The translations under genes and the position numbers were made by a program. Positions 42,592 through 49,842 of a stretch of 49,842 nt of DNA are shown piece by piece. Below the pieces are notes generated by a model. It saw only the letters and a program-made list of their open reading frames with translations, was not told the DNA's origin and searched no databases. The stretch spans positions 1 to 49,842 of the forward strand of contig JBGQJC010000013.1 in assembly GCA_041498815.1 (NCBI GenBank). The letters are read 5' to 3'. Source of the stretch: DATDPM01 sp041498815. Its GTDB lineage: Bacteria > Pseudomonadota > Alphaproteobacteria > DATDPM01. Position 1 is the first letter of the stretch, and every line of letters begins with the position of its first letter.

Positions 42592-42882
42592 CCGAAACAG
42601 TCACCATAGTCGCTCCGAACCCGCCTTTGGCCGAAGACGACAATTCCCTTATTATTTCACGATGATCGTCGAACTGGAGCCCCCCTAAAGCTCGTAGGGA
42701 TACTAGCTAAAGCCTTAATGGGCCACAAGCCGGATTCGTCCCGCACTCTCGCGCGACCCCGCGCGAACCGCAGTATGCCGCGGGTTTCCCCGACTTGCCA
42801 ATGCCGCGTCACTTGGCTAGTGTCTCGCCCCTCGCGAGCCCCGCCTTGCAGCCTTGCAACACCTGGGCGACATTGACGTCGA
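42592..42882. other. Intergenic region without a gene
   Basis: These 291 bases hold no convincing coding frame. They carry the upstream region of the lipoprotein gene (AT-rich around 42645-42662), an imperfect GC hairpin around 42751-42770 (TCGCGC...GCGCGA), and a weak promoter-like pair (TTGCAG at 42846, GACATT at 42869) just before the tRNA gene. Confidence 0.5.
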
Positions 42883-42959
42883 GCGCCCGTAGCTCAACTG
42901 GATAGAGCACCAGACTACGGATCTGGGGGTTGGGAGTTCGAATCTCTCCGGGCGCGCCA
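42883..42959 (+). tRNA. tRNA-Arg (anticodon ACG)
   Basis: The acceptor stem pairs GCGCCCG (42883-42889) with CGGGCGC (42949-42955), discriminator G, and CCA encoded at 42957-42959. The D arm GCTCAACTGGATAGAGC, the anticodon stem-loop CCAGA-CTACGGA-TCTGG and the T arm GGGAGTTCGAATCTCTC are all standard. Anticodon ACG reads CGU and, after deamination of A34, other CGN arginine codons. Confidence 0.97.
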
Positions 42960-43018
42960 CCGACATCCGCGATCTCGCGCCCCCTTTTCCCCATCGCTTC
43001 CATCGGCCCGGAGTTGCG

Positions 43019-44635
43019 CTACCAGTCCACCTGGGCGCGGAACTCCAGAATCTGCGGATCGTCGTAGCTGTCGTTCGCGGATCCCGGCAGCAGGTTGCAC
43101 GGCGGCGTGCCGGGCTTCGGGCAATTGCCGGTCGCCGACGCGTTGTTGCGGACGAAAACGTAATTCACCATGAAGCGAATGTACGGATTGACGTACCAGT
43201 TGACGCCCAGCGTGTAATCGCGCTCGGTGCCGTGCTGGAACTGCGGCCCGTCGTCGAGATCGAGCTGGCTGACGCGCGCCGCGAGTTCGATGGCGCCCGG
43301 CCCACCGTGGCCCAAATTGTTGTTCGGCGTGACACGATCGAACTTCGCGATCTTGGGATTATAGTTGCGCGATTCGCCGGTCAGGAAATAGCTCGCCTGG
43401 GCGTACCAGCCGTTAAGCGTCACGTCCGGGGTGCTTGACGTTCCGTTCGGCTGTGTGCGCGTGACCGGAACATAGAAGTATTCGCCTTGGAGCGAGGCCG
43501 GCCCGTAGATCAACGCCAGCTCCGGATCGTATTCGATCAGACGATCCAGATTGGCGATGGTGCCGGTGTTCAGGAATCTGACCGCGGTCACGTTCGATTC
43601 CGGCCTGGTGCTGAAGGTTATCGGCTGGTCGGAGGGATTCTTGAAGAGGATGCCGAGGCCGAGGTGGACGAGCTTGTCCTTCTCCAGAACGGGATCGAAG
43701 GTCACGCGCGCCGTGGACACGAACTGCTGATCGCCTTCGGTACAGGGATTGGCCGTCGTGCAATTGGGTCCCGGGCCTGTGATGGAGACGTTGGCCGGAT
43801 CATCGGCCGAGCGGCCGTAGAAGCCGGCCGCGAACGACCAATTGGATTCGTAGTAGCCTCCCACCGCACCGAGCAGGCGTTCCGGCGCGAACACGGGTGT
43901 CGGCAACGCGCGCTCGATGAATGTCACGAACAGATCGGCCGTGTAGTCCTCGAGGCTGAAGGGCACGGGCACGTTGCCGACCAAGAACTCGGCGGGCGCC
44001 CAGCCGATGTATTTGATCCAGGCTTCTTTGACCGCAACTGTTCCGGCGCCGGTGTCGCGGCCGAAATCCAACTCGAGCTTATACATCCAATCGTTGAACA
44101 TCTTGCCGGTGGCACCAAGGCGCGCGCGGCGAAGCTGTATGCCGTCGCCCATCCGCGACTTGTCCTGGTCATAGAAGGCGGCATCGACGTTCAAACGCCC
44201 GATCGCCTGAAATGAAAACGCGCCGTCCTCGCTCTCGACCTTGAGGCCGCCCTTGGTCGTGACCTTCGGGGCGCTCGCCGGCACCTCTTTTGCCTGGGTT
44301 TTGGTGTCCGTTGAACCTGCGGCGCCGTCGGCCGTGCCCTTGGACGAACCCGCCGCGGCCGGAGGGGCTCCCGCCTTCGCCCCCTCTGCCCGGGTTTTCT
44401 CAAGGGCCTCGATCTTGGCATCGCGGTCCTGCACCGCCTTCTCGAGACTCTCGATCTTCGAGTCCTTCGCCTTGACCTCGCCTTCGAGCGAATCAATCCG
44501 ATTTTCGAGGCGGTCCAACCGCTGAAGGACTTGCGCCTCGTCGGCGAAGGCAGCGGGTGTTACGGCGATGCAAAGCGCAACGGCGAAGCCGGCGCCCCAA
44601 AGGCGGCTGCCCCAAAGGCGGCTAATGGATTCCAT
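43019..44635 (-). CDS. Phosphate-selective (OprP/OprO-type) outer-membrane porin
   Basis: A 538-residue outer-membrane protein. A signal peptide (VALCIAVTPAAFADEA) is followed by a coiled coil (about 33-80), an Ala/Gly linker and a beta-barrel of the Porin_O_P type (about 130-538), with QLRRARLGATGKMFNDWMYK, ALPTPVFAPERLLG and the terminal strand LEFRAQVDW, which ends in an aromatic residue as barrel insertion signals do. ATG at 44635 has a GGGGG ribosome site. The signal peptide carries a 15-bp tandem duplication (SRLWG twice). It is divergent from the TupA-type binding protein across 175 bases and so may bring the same anion across the outer membrane. Confidence 0.85.
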   Translation of the reverse strand: MESISRLWGSRLWGAGFAVALCIAVTPAAFADEAQVLQRLDRLENRIDSLEGEVKAKDSKIESLEKAVQDRDAKIEALEKTRAEGAKAGAPPAAAGSSKGTADGAAGSTDTKTQAKEVPASAPKVTTKGGLKVESEDGAFSFQAIGRLNVDAAFYDQDKSRMGDGIQLRRARLGATGKMFNDWMYKLELDFGRDTGAGTVAVKEAWIKYIGWAPAEFLVGNVPVPFSLEDYTADLFVTFIERALPTPVFAPERLLGAVGGYYESNWSFAAGFYGRSADDPANVSITGPGPNCTTANPCTEGDQQFVSTARVTFDPVLEKDKLVHLGLGILFKNPSDQPITFSTRPESNVTAVRFLNTGTIANLDRLIEYDPELALIYGPASLQGEYFYVPVTRTQPNGTSSTPDVTLNGWYAQASYFLTGESRNYNPKIAKFDRVTPNNNLGHGGPGAIELAARVSQLDLDDGPQFQHGTERDYTLGVNWYVNPYIRFMVNYVFVRNNASATGNCPKPGTPPCNLLPGSANDSYDDPQILEFRAQVDW

Positions 44636-44675
44636 GGTGGTCCCCCTGTATTGGGCTGTCTTTCGTCGGACGGCT

Positions 44676-44716
44676 ACCATAATCGTGTAATACAATCATA
44701 AAATGACATAAATTTG
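44676..44716. promoter_or_regulatory. AT-rich control region between the porin and tupA
   Basis: The 40 bases 44681-44720 are 28% G+C, in a window that is mostly above 60%. They include the odd-centred palindrome TGTAATACA (44686-44694) and repeated CATAA/TTATG steps. This is the natural place for divergent promoters and an operator. No specific binding consensus is matched. Confidence 0.4.
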
Positions 44717-44810
44717 CAGGTCATCTGGCGCAGGAGGTAGCCGGAGCAGGGATGCTTTTAGCCGTTGCGCCGATGGCGATTCGACCGGTTGCATTGAGGA
44801 GACGGGCACT

Positions 44811-45653
44811 ATGAACAGAAGGTGGTTTCTACGCCAGCTATGCGCCGGAATATTCCTGGTGCTGGGCACGATCGGTACGCCGGCAACGGCGGCGGATCGG
44901 TTCATCACCGTGGCCTCGACCACCTCCACCGAGAACTCGGGTCTGTTCAAATATCTGCTTCCCCTATTCACGGCGAAAACCGGGATCGAGGTCCGGGTGG
45001 TGGCGGTCGGGACCGGCCAGGCGATCAACATCGGCGAGCGTGGCGACGCCGACGTGCTGTTGGTCCATCATCGGCCCTCGGAAGAGAAATTCGTCGCCGG
45101 TGGCTTTGGGGTGAAACGCTTCGACGTCATGTACAACGACTTTCTCATCGTCGGGCCGAAAGCGGATCCCGCGAAAATCGCGGGATTCAAATCGCCCACG
45201 GATGCCCTGGCGAGAATCGCCGCGGCCAAGGCGCCGTTCGTCTCCCGCGCCGACGACAGCGGCACCCACAAGCTGGAACTGGAACTGTGGAAGACGGCGG
45301 GAATCGACCCCAAGCCCGCGAGCGGCACTTGGTACCGCGAGACCGGCTCCGGCATGGGCGCGACGCTCAACACCGCAAGCGGGCTCGGCGGCTATACCAT
45401 CACGGACCGTGCCACCTGGATCAGCTTCGAGAACAAAGGCGACCTCGTTTCTTTGGTCGAGGGCGATGCGAGGCTGTTCAATCAGTACGGCGTCATTCTG
45501 GTGAACCCGCAGAAATTCCCGCAGGTGAAGGTGGCGGACGGCCAGGCCTTCATCGATTGGCTGCTCTCGAAAGACGGCCAGGCGGCGATCGCGGGCTTCA
45601 AGATCGGCGGCCAGCAACTCTTCTTCCCGAACGCGAAGCCGGGCAGCTCTTGA
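44811..45653 (+). CDS. tupA: Tungstate-type ABC transporter substrate-binding protein (TupA-like)
   Basis: A 280-residue periplasmic binding protein with a signal peptide (QLCAGIFLVLGTIGTPATAA) and a GAGGAG ribosome site. The oxyanion-binding segment ASTTSTENSGLF, then VVAVGTGQAI, GDADVLLVHH and SRADDSGTHK, match TupA rather than PstS. TupA binds tungstate for the TupBC importer. Here neither a permease nor an ATPase gene follows; the next gene is on the other strand. It is divergent from an anion porin. Molybdate or another oxyanion remains possible. Confidence 0.87.
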   Translation: MNRRWFLRQLCAGIFLVLGTIGTPATAADRFITVASTTSTENSGLFKYLLPLFTAKTGIEVRVVAVGTGQAINIGERGDADVLLVHHRPSEEKFVAGGFGVKRFDVMYNDFLIVGPKADPAKIAGFKSPTDALARIAAAKAPFVSRADDSGTHKLELELWKTAGIDPKPASGTWYRETGSGMGATLNTASGLGGYTITDRATWISFENKGDLVSLVEGDARLFNQYGVILVNPQKFPQVKVADGQAFIDWLLSKDGQAAIAGFKIGGQQLFFPNAKPGSS

Positions 45654-45685
45654 TCGAAGCACGTAAGCGGCGGAGTTAGGCCGGC

Positions 45686-46279
45686 TTAGCCCCAGCGGCG
45701 AACAGGGCCGACGTCGACGTGGACGAAATCGGAGCTCGGATAGTAGCCAACGCCGCCCGCGGCCACTGACAGCGCCACGCGGTGAATATCCGCGAGCGTG
45801 CGGTCGGGCAATCTGATGTCGATCGCCATGCCTCGGGTATGGAAGCTGCTGCTGGCGACCCCGTTGCTGCGCTCGTGAAGCAAGGCGTTCGTGGCCGGTG
45901 AGCGGTACCCGGAAATAACCTCAAACGGGCCGCGGGAATCGAGCCGGTTCCGGAGCAAATGCAGGACATCGAGCAACCGGGGATCGATCGCCTTGACGTC
46001 GCCGGTCCGAAAATCGCGCAAGATCTGATCGATCTCGCGCAGCGCCTCGGGCACATACTGCCCCTCGGTCCAGAACGTGGTTTTGAGCTGCTCGCCGGTG
46101 TGCAGGTTGTTGAAGGAGATCAGGCGCGGCGCGGCTTCCTGGGCCAGGACCGCGCGCGGCGCAATGGCGAGCAAAAGCGATGCCGCGGCGCCAAGCCGCA
46201 GCACGCCGCGCCGGGTTACCGCGCGGCCCAGCCCCCGCTGGCTGGTTATTGCCGTATCAGGCGAACTACCCGATCCCAT
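45686..46279 (-). CDS. mepK: Murein endopeptidase, DUF882/M15 family (MepK-like)
   Basis: A 197-residue protein with a Tat-type leader (VTRRGVLRLGAAASLLLA), as in E. coli YcbK/MepK. The peptidase domain carries the metal motifs SSFHTRGMAIDIR (His and Asp) and the closing FVHVDVGPVRRW (His). MepK cleaves 3-3 (meso-DAP to meso-DAP) cross-links in peptidoglycan. It lies 98 bases after the L,D-transpeptidase gene on the same strand, matching the E. coli order ycbB-ycbK, so the two act on the same bond. Confidence 0.88.
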   Translation of the reverse strand: MGSGSSPDTAITSQRGLGRAVTRRGVLRLGAAASLLLAIAPRAVLAQEAAPRLISFNNLHTGEQLKTTFWTEGQYVPEALREIDQILRDFRTGDVKAIDPRLLDVLHLLRNRLDSRGPFEVISGYRSPATNALLHERSNGVASSSFHTRGMAIDIRLPDRTLADIHRVALSVAAGGVGYYPSSDFVHVDVGPVRRWG

Positions 46280-46377
46280 CCCGAAATACGCTCCAATATC
46301 GGCCGGTGGCCGGCATCAAACCCGTTAATTCCTGAATAAGGGGAACACAATAATAAATGGTAAAACCGGCCGCCACT

Positions 46378-48021
46378 TTAAAGTCCCCCCGCGCCAAAAA
46401 GGGCGCGGCCGAGGGCGGGGTCCCGCCCGTAGGTATCGGGCCGGAATTGAACGCGCCCGTCTTCGTCGACCCAGGCGGTCAAATACGTCATTTCGATCGG
46501 AACGGGGGCCCGTAGCTCGACCGTCTTTGTTTCGCTGCCGTTCGCCGCAGCTTCGATGGCCTCCGGCGGCCAATCGGGATCGCCCTCAAGGACGAACGCG
46601 GCCAGTGCCGCGGCATTGCCGACACGCACGCAGCCATGGCTGTAGGTGCGCACCTCGCGGCCGAAGAGGTTCTTTGCGGGCGTGTCGTGCATGAAAATTC
46701 CGAACTCGTTGTGTATCGTGAATCGGATCCGCCCGAGCGCATTCGATTCGCCCGGCTGTTGCACGAACTTGTGCGCCAGCGCCCGCGGCCGAATCGAGCT
46801 CCAATCGACGTCGTTCGGATTGACCTCGCAGGCATCGGCACCCCAGCCGCTGTAAACTTTCATATTGTGCGCCGCGAGGTAATCCGGATCGCGTTTCACT
46901 TTCGGAAGAATCTCCGCGCGCGCGATCTTGGGCGGAACCGTCCATGTCGGCATGAAAGTGACGGCCGTGATCTCGTCGGGAAAGACCGGCGTGGCCGCCT
47001 TAATGGTGCCGACGATAACCGGCATCTTGCTTGCGATTTTCCCGTCGGCGAGGGCGGTCAAATCGAATCCGGCGGTGTTGATCACGACATAGCGGCCGGA
47101 CGCAGGATGGGGGAACCACCGCATGCGCTCGAGATTGACGGCGATCGTCGCGACGCGCTCTTGCGGGCTTACGGCGAGCGCAGCGCGTGTGCGCAGGCCA
47201 ACGGCGCCGTCCGCAGTCAGCCCATGGCGCGATTGGAAGTGGCGCACCGCCAGTTCGAGTCCGGCGTCGAGAACTTCGGCGTTCGAATCCTGTGGCCCCG
47301 CGAATTCGCCGAGCTTGGGCATATCGCCGAGCCGCGACAACTGATCCCGCAGGATCTTGATTTCGGGCCCGGTAGCGCCGGCCTTCAGTGTCGGCCCGTC
47401 GGGAAGGCGCGGCCACGGCCCGGCCGCAGCGATTTGGCGGTACGTCGCGAGGACCTCGCGCAGCCGGCGGTATGCGGTATCGTCGGGCGGCAGGGACGAC
47501 AGCCAGGCTTGGAAGTCGGCGCCTGCTAGTCCCTCGGCGAGCATCGCGGCCACGTCCGGCCGCTCGGGAAAAACGGCGTAATCCGAATCAACCGCGGAGG
47601 GCGTGACCCGGCCTGTGCGCACGTCGCCGGCGTAGCGCAGCATCGCCGCCGATAGCTGAACATCGGCGCGCGCGATCTCGGCGTCGGTCGCCGATTCCGG
47701 CAACCGCGATATTTCGCCGGCAAGATAGTCACGCGGGTTCAGCCCTTCGCGCTCCGCCGTCTCGAGCGCCGCGATCGCGGCCGTGGCTTCAGCGCCCCAT
47801 GTTCCGTCGCGCCGCCAAGCAGGCTTGTCGTCGCGTTGCCCATAAAACCGGCGCAGCGCATCGGCATCGCTGCCGAGGGCTGGATCCAGCATCCCTGGTG
47901 ACAGCAGTTGGGCGATAGCCTGCGCAACCGCCCCTTCGTCGGCGCTTGCCGGGCTTGCCGAAAGGGCGATAACCAACACCAGCGCAAATCCGCGCCGCCA
48001 TCCAAAGCACAGCGATGTCAT
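46378..48021 (-). CDS. ldtD: L,D-transpeptidase (YcbB/LdtD-like)
   Basis: A 547-residue periplasmic enzyme with a signal peptide (ALVLVIALSASPASA). The N-terminal scaffold (about 30-200) is followed by a peptidoglycan-binding domain (KILRDQLSRLGDM ... FQSRHGLTADGAVGLRTRAAL, about 215-285) and a YkuD catalytic domain (about 295-500) with IHNEFGIFMHDTP and YSHGCVRV, the catalytic Cys at about 464. It forms 3-3 cross-links. Neighbour mepK cuts them. Confidence 0.92.
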   Translation of the reverse strand: MTSLCFGWRRGFALVLVIALSASPASADEGAVAQAIAQLLSPGMLDPALGSDADALRRFYGQRDDKPAWRRDGTWGAEATAAIAALETAEREGLNPRDYLAGEISRLPESATDAEIARADVQLSAAMLRYAGDVRTGRVTPSAVDSDYAVFPERPDVAAMLAEGLAGADFQAWLSSLPPDDTAYRRLREVLATYRQIAAAGPWPRLPDGPTLKAGATGPEIKILRDQLSRLGDMPKLGEFAGPQDSNAEVLDAGLELAVRHFQSRHGLTADGAVGLRTRAALAVSPQERVATIAVNLERMRWFPHPASGRYVVINTAGFDLTALADGKIASKMPVIVGTIKAATPVFPDEITAVTFMPTWTVPPKIARAEILPKVKRDPDYLAAHNMKVYSGWGADACEVNPNDVDWSSIRPRALAHKFVQQPGESNALGRIRFTIHNEFGIFMHDTPAKNLFGREVRTYSHGCVRVGNAAALAAFVLEGDPDWPPEAIEAAANGSETKTVELRAPVPIEMTYLTAWVDEDGRVQFRPDTYGRDPALGRALFGAGGL

Positions 48022-48070
48022 TGCAGATCACATAGGCGGGCGGGCGGGCCGATCAACCTTGCGCCGCCGG

Positions 48071-48958
48071 CTAAGGGCCGTTGTAAACGACGCGCCCCAG
48101 GCCCAAGACGTCGTAACCGCCGAGCGATGCCGCCTTGTCGGCGAATCGGGCGCTCCGGGTGAACGCCAGCAGGCGCTGGAAATTGGGCTCGAAATACTCC
48201 CGCCGGCGCACCGCCAGATCGTAACGCTCGCGGTGCAGCGGCACGAAGTCGAGCTTGAATTGCTCCGCCACGGATTTGATCGCGAATCCGGCATCCACCT
48301 TGCCTTCGCCAACCAGGATCGCGACATCGGTTTCGTTCAGCGCCGGCGGCAAGGGAATTTTGAGATCGGCGGGTGAAAGCCCCTGCTGCGCCAGGAGATG
48401 GGCGAGCAAAATTCGGGCTCCCGCGCCCTCTTGCCGGTCGACGAATCGCGCGTTCCGTTCGCGCAGATCGGACAGTTTTTCGATGCGCAGCGGATTGCCC
48501 GCGGCGACCACCAGGCCTTGCTCCCGCCAGGCCCATTCGATCAGAACGACATCGAGGTCCTCGATCGCGTCCTTGACCGCGGCTTCATTGTAACTTTTGG
48601 TCTCGGAATCGAAAACGTGCAGACCGCACACCGCGGCCTCGCCCTCGGCGAAACGCCGCAGCCCGTCCAGGCTCCCGCCGGGCAGCATCGCAAATTCCGA
48701 GTCGGATTCGCGCGCCGCCCATTCCAGGAGCGGATCGTGGCTTCCCGCGATCACGGCGGCCGGCCGGCCGGGCGCCTCCACCGCGGGGTCGCAGCGCGTG
48801 TTGCGCAAAATCCAAAGATCCACCAGCGTCCTCGGAAACAGCCATTTGCCCGCGACCCGGCTGCAAGGGATGCGGCGCGTGCGCACCAGGTCGTAAACCT
48901 TCCGCTCCTTGATGCGGAGGTACTGAGCGACCTCGCGGGTGTTCATCATCTCCGACAA
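48071..48958 (-). CDS. HTH/PBP-like transcriptional regulator, oxyanion-type
   Basis: A 295-residue cytoplasmic regulator. A TTG start at 48958 is supported by GGGGGAGG 6 bases upstream; ATGs at codons 4 and 5 are poorly spaced. The N-terminus (about 5-50) is an excisionase-type winged helix (TREVAQYLRIKERKVYDLV). From about 65 the protein is a periplasmic-binding-protein-like sensor (AVIAGSHDPLLEW, then GLVVAAGNP, VDRQEGAGARILL). This HTH_17/PBP_like layout is found beside molybdate and tungstate uptake genes, where the PBP part is thought to sense the anion or cofactor. It may control tupA and the porin 3-4 kb away; that is inference. Confidence 0.82.
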   Translation of the reverse strand: MSEMMNTREVAQYLRIKERKVYDLVRTRRIPCSRVAGKWLFPRTLVDLWILRNTRCDPAVEAPGRPAAVIAGSHDPLLEWAARESDSEFAMLPGGSLDGLRRFAEGEAAVCGLHVFDSETKSYNEAAVKDAIEDLDVVLIEWAWREQGLVVAAGNPLRIEKLSDLRERNARFVDRQEGAGARILLAHLLAQQGLSPADLKIPLPPALNETDVAILVGEGKVDAGFAIKSVAEQFKLDFVPLHRERYDLAVRRREYFEPNFQRLLAFTRSARFADKAASLGGYDVLGLGRVVYNGP

Positions 48959-49134
48959 GCGTGCCTCCCCCGCCGTACGTTCGAGCGGCTGCGTCCGACC
49001 CGCCTTATTCTACGGATAAATCAACGGCCCCGCAGCAATTTGCACGCGGCCCGCGTCGTGCCTTAGCCGTTGCCGCCGGTATGGATATGGCGCGAAGGTC
49101 CATTTGCGCCAGGGCGAGAAGCCCCGAAGCCGGC

Positions 49135-49488
49135 TCACAAAATCTTGAGCACGGCCTCGGGCGGGCGGCCCAGCGCCGCCCGATCGCCGGCAATCACGAT
49201 GGGCCGCTCGATCAGGATCGGATTCTCGATCATCGCCTTGATCAGCGCGTCGTCCTTCAGTTTCGGATTGTCGAGGCCGAGCCCCCGGAATGGTTCCTCG
49301 TGTTTGCGCATGAGGTCGCGCGGCCCCATCTTGAGCTTCCCCAAGATGCGCCGCAATTCAGCAGCACTCGGCGGCGTTTTCAAATACTCGATCACGTTGG
49401 GCGCAATCCCGCGCTCTTCCAGAAGCGCCAAAGTCTGGCGCGATTTGCCGCAACGGGGGTTGTGATAGATGGTGATGTTCTTGGCCAC
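49135..49488 (-). CDS. arsC: Arsenate reductase, glutaredoxin-coupled (ArsC-like)
   Basis: A 117-residue thioredoxin-fold protein. The GTG at 49488 is preferred because GGGAGG lies directly upstream and the conserved ITIYHNPRCGKSRQTL follows. The catalytic Cys is in NPRC (about 12), and the ENPILIERPIVI segment with the Arg-Pro pair matches ArsC rather than Spx. It would reduce arsenate to arsenite with glutathione and glutaredoxin. No arsenite pump or ArsR gene is adjacent, so resistance from this gene alone is unproven. Confidence 0.88.
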   Translation of the reverse strand: MAKNITIYHNPRCGKSRQTLALLEERGIAPNVIEYLKTPPSAAELRRILGKLKMGPRDLMRKHEEPFRGLGLDNPKLKDDALIKAMIENPILIERPIVIAGDRAALGRPPEAVLKIL

Positions 49489-49570
49489 CCTTATCCTCCC
49501 GCGGATTTGTATCGAGGTGCCCCGGGACCCCTGTTGCTCCTGGCGCCCAAGGCGGTAGTCTTTGCCGGTC

Positions 49571-49842
49571 ATGATACCGGGCTCTCAAGGAAAGAAAACC
49601 GTGGTGCGGCGCGCCGCGCTCATAGTAGCGGCCATCCTCGCGTTGTATGCGGCGCCGGTTCCGGCCACCGCCCTGCCTCTCCCCGAAGCAGCAGCCGAGA
49701 CGCAAAGTACGACCGAAGACCTCAAGGCCCTGTTATCGGCGCTCGATAACCCGGCGGAACGCGAAAAACTGGCAAGCCAGCTACGCGCCATGATCGCGGC
49801 CCGCGAGGCGCAGAAGCCCGGCGCCGGCGAACAGATGTTCGC
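49571..49842 (+). CDS. N-terminal part of an MscS-type mechanosensitive channel (partial)
   Basis: An ATG at 49571 opens a frame to the window edge (90 residues seen). A signal peptide (ALIVAAILALYAAPVPATA) leads into TEDLKALLSALDNPAERE and LASQLRAMIAAREAQ, the helical periplasmic lead of YbiO/MscS-like channels. The membrane domain is outside the window, so the call rests on this short N-terminal pattern. It is divergent from arsC. Confidence 0.6.
   Translation, partial: MIPGSQGKKTVVRRAALIVAAILALYAAPVPATALPLPEAAAETQSTTEDLKALLSALDNPAEREKLASQLRAMIAAREAQKPGAGEQMF

Noticed and set aside
42883..42959. tRNA-Arg as an integration site
   Set aside because: No second copy of the tRNA 3' end and no integrase or foreign-looking DNA were seen next to it.

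Overview
The window comes from a GC-rich alphaproteobacterium, most likely a Rhodospirillales-like lineage. The evidence is the gene orders (dnaX-ebfC-recR, def-fmt-truA, dapD-dapE, rpmH-rnpA-yidD-yidC-engB-argB), the small SRP RNA, a YejABEF importer, a membrane-anchored CycM-type cytochrome, a PAS_5 protein and a DUF2336 protein. Placement below class level is inference. Almost all of the window is dense chromosomal core; the one clearly accessory stretch is about 0.8-4.5 kb.

Layout. 1-0.8 kb: the end of an unidentified gene and a CDP-alcohol phosphatidyltransferase homologue that has lost most of its catalytic aspartates. 0.8-4.5 kb: a less GC-rich insertion with a secreted protein, a GH108-like muramidase-type protein, small membrane proteins (one interrupted by an in-frame TAG) and a decayed second copy of the muramidase N-terminal region. 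It is bracketed by a perfect 42-bp direct repeat that is the 3' end of yejF; the displaced old yejF tail lies on the far side. 4.5-11.2 kb: yejA-yejB-yejE-yejF (peptide/microcin C-type ABC importer) and hisN. 11.2-12.4 kb: PAS_5 protein and cytochrome c. 12.6-16.5 kb: pheA, SRP RNA, dnaX, ebfC, recR. 16.5-23.4 kb: rmuC, def, fmt, truA, a membrane protein, dapE, dapD and a HAD nucleotidase. 23.5-28.3 kb: a translationally coupled cyclic-di-GMP operon (PAS-EAL, PAS-PAS-GAF-GGDEF, DUF2336). 28.3-32.5 kb: argB, engB, yidC, yidD, rnpA, rpmH, with a near-consensus promoter before rpmH. 32.8-36.5 kb: a TVP38 membrane protein, a mercuric-reductase-like flavoprotein and an orphan histidine kinase. 36.5-41.2 kb: ggt, an ion channel, panB, panC, gpt. 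41.3-43 kb: a Pro/Gln-rich lipoprotein and tRNA-Arg(ACG). 43-49 kb: an OprP-type porin divergent from a TupA-type tungstate-binding protein, mepK and ldtD for 3-3 peptidoglycan cross-links, and an HTH/PBP-like oxyanion-type regulator. The end holds arsC and the start of an MscS-type channel gene.

How the genes work together: yejABEF forms one importer with four overlapping or closely spaced genes; dapD/dapE supply meso-diaminopimelate; def/fmt handle the formyl group of initiator Met; yidC/yidD/rnpA/rpmH is the classical ribosome and membrane-insertion cluster; panB/panC make pantothenate; ldtD/mepK make and cut 3-3 cross-links. The least ordinary features are the yejF-tail-flanked insertion with its lysis-like cargo, the amber-interrupted membrane gene inside it, the catalytically degenerate CDP-alcohol transferase, and the porin/TupA divergon that lacks tupBC beside it.
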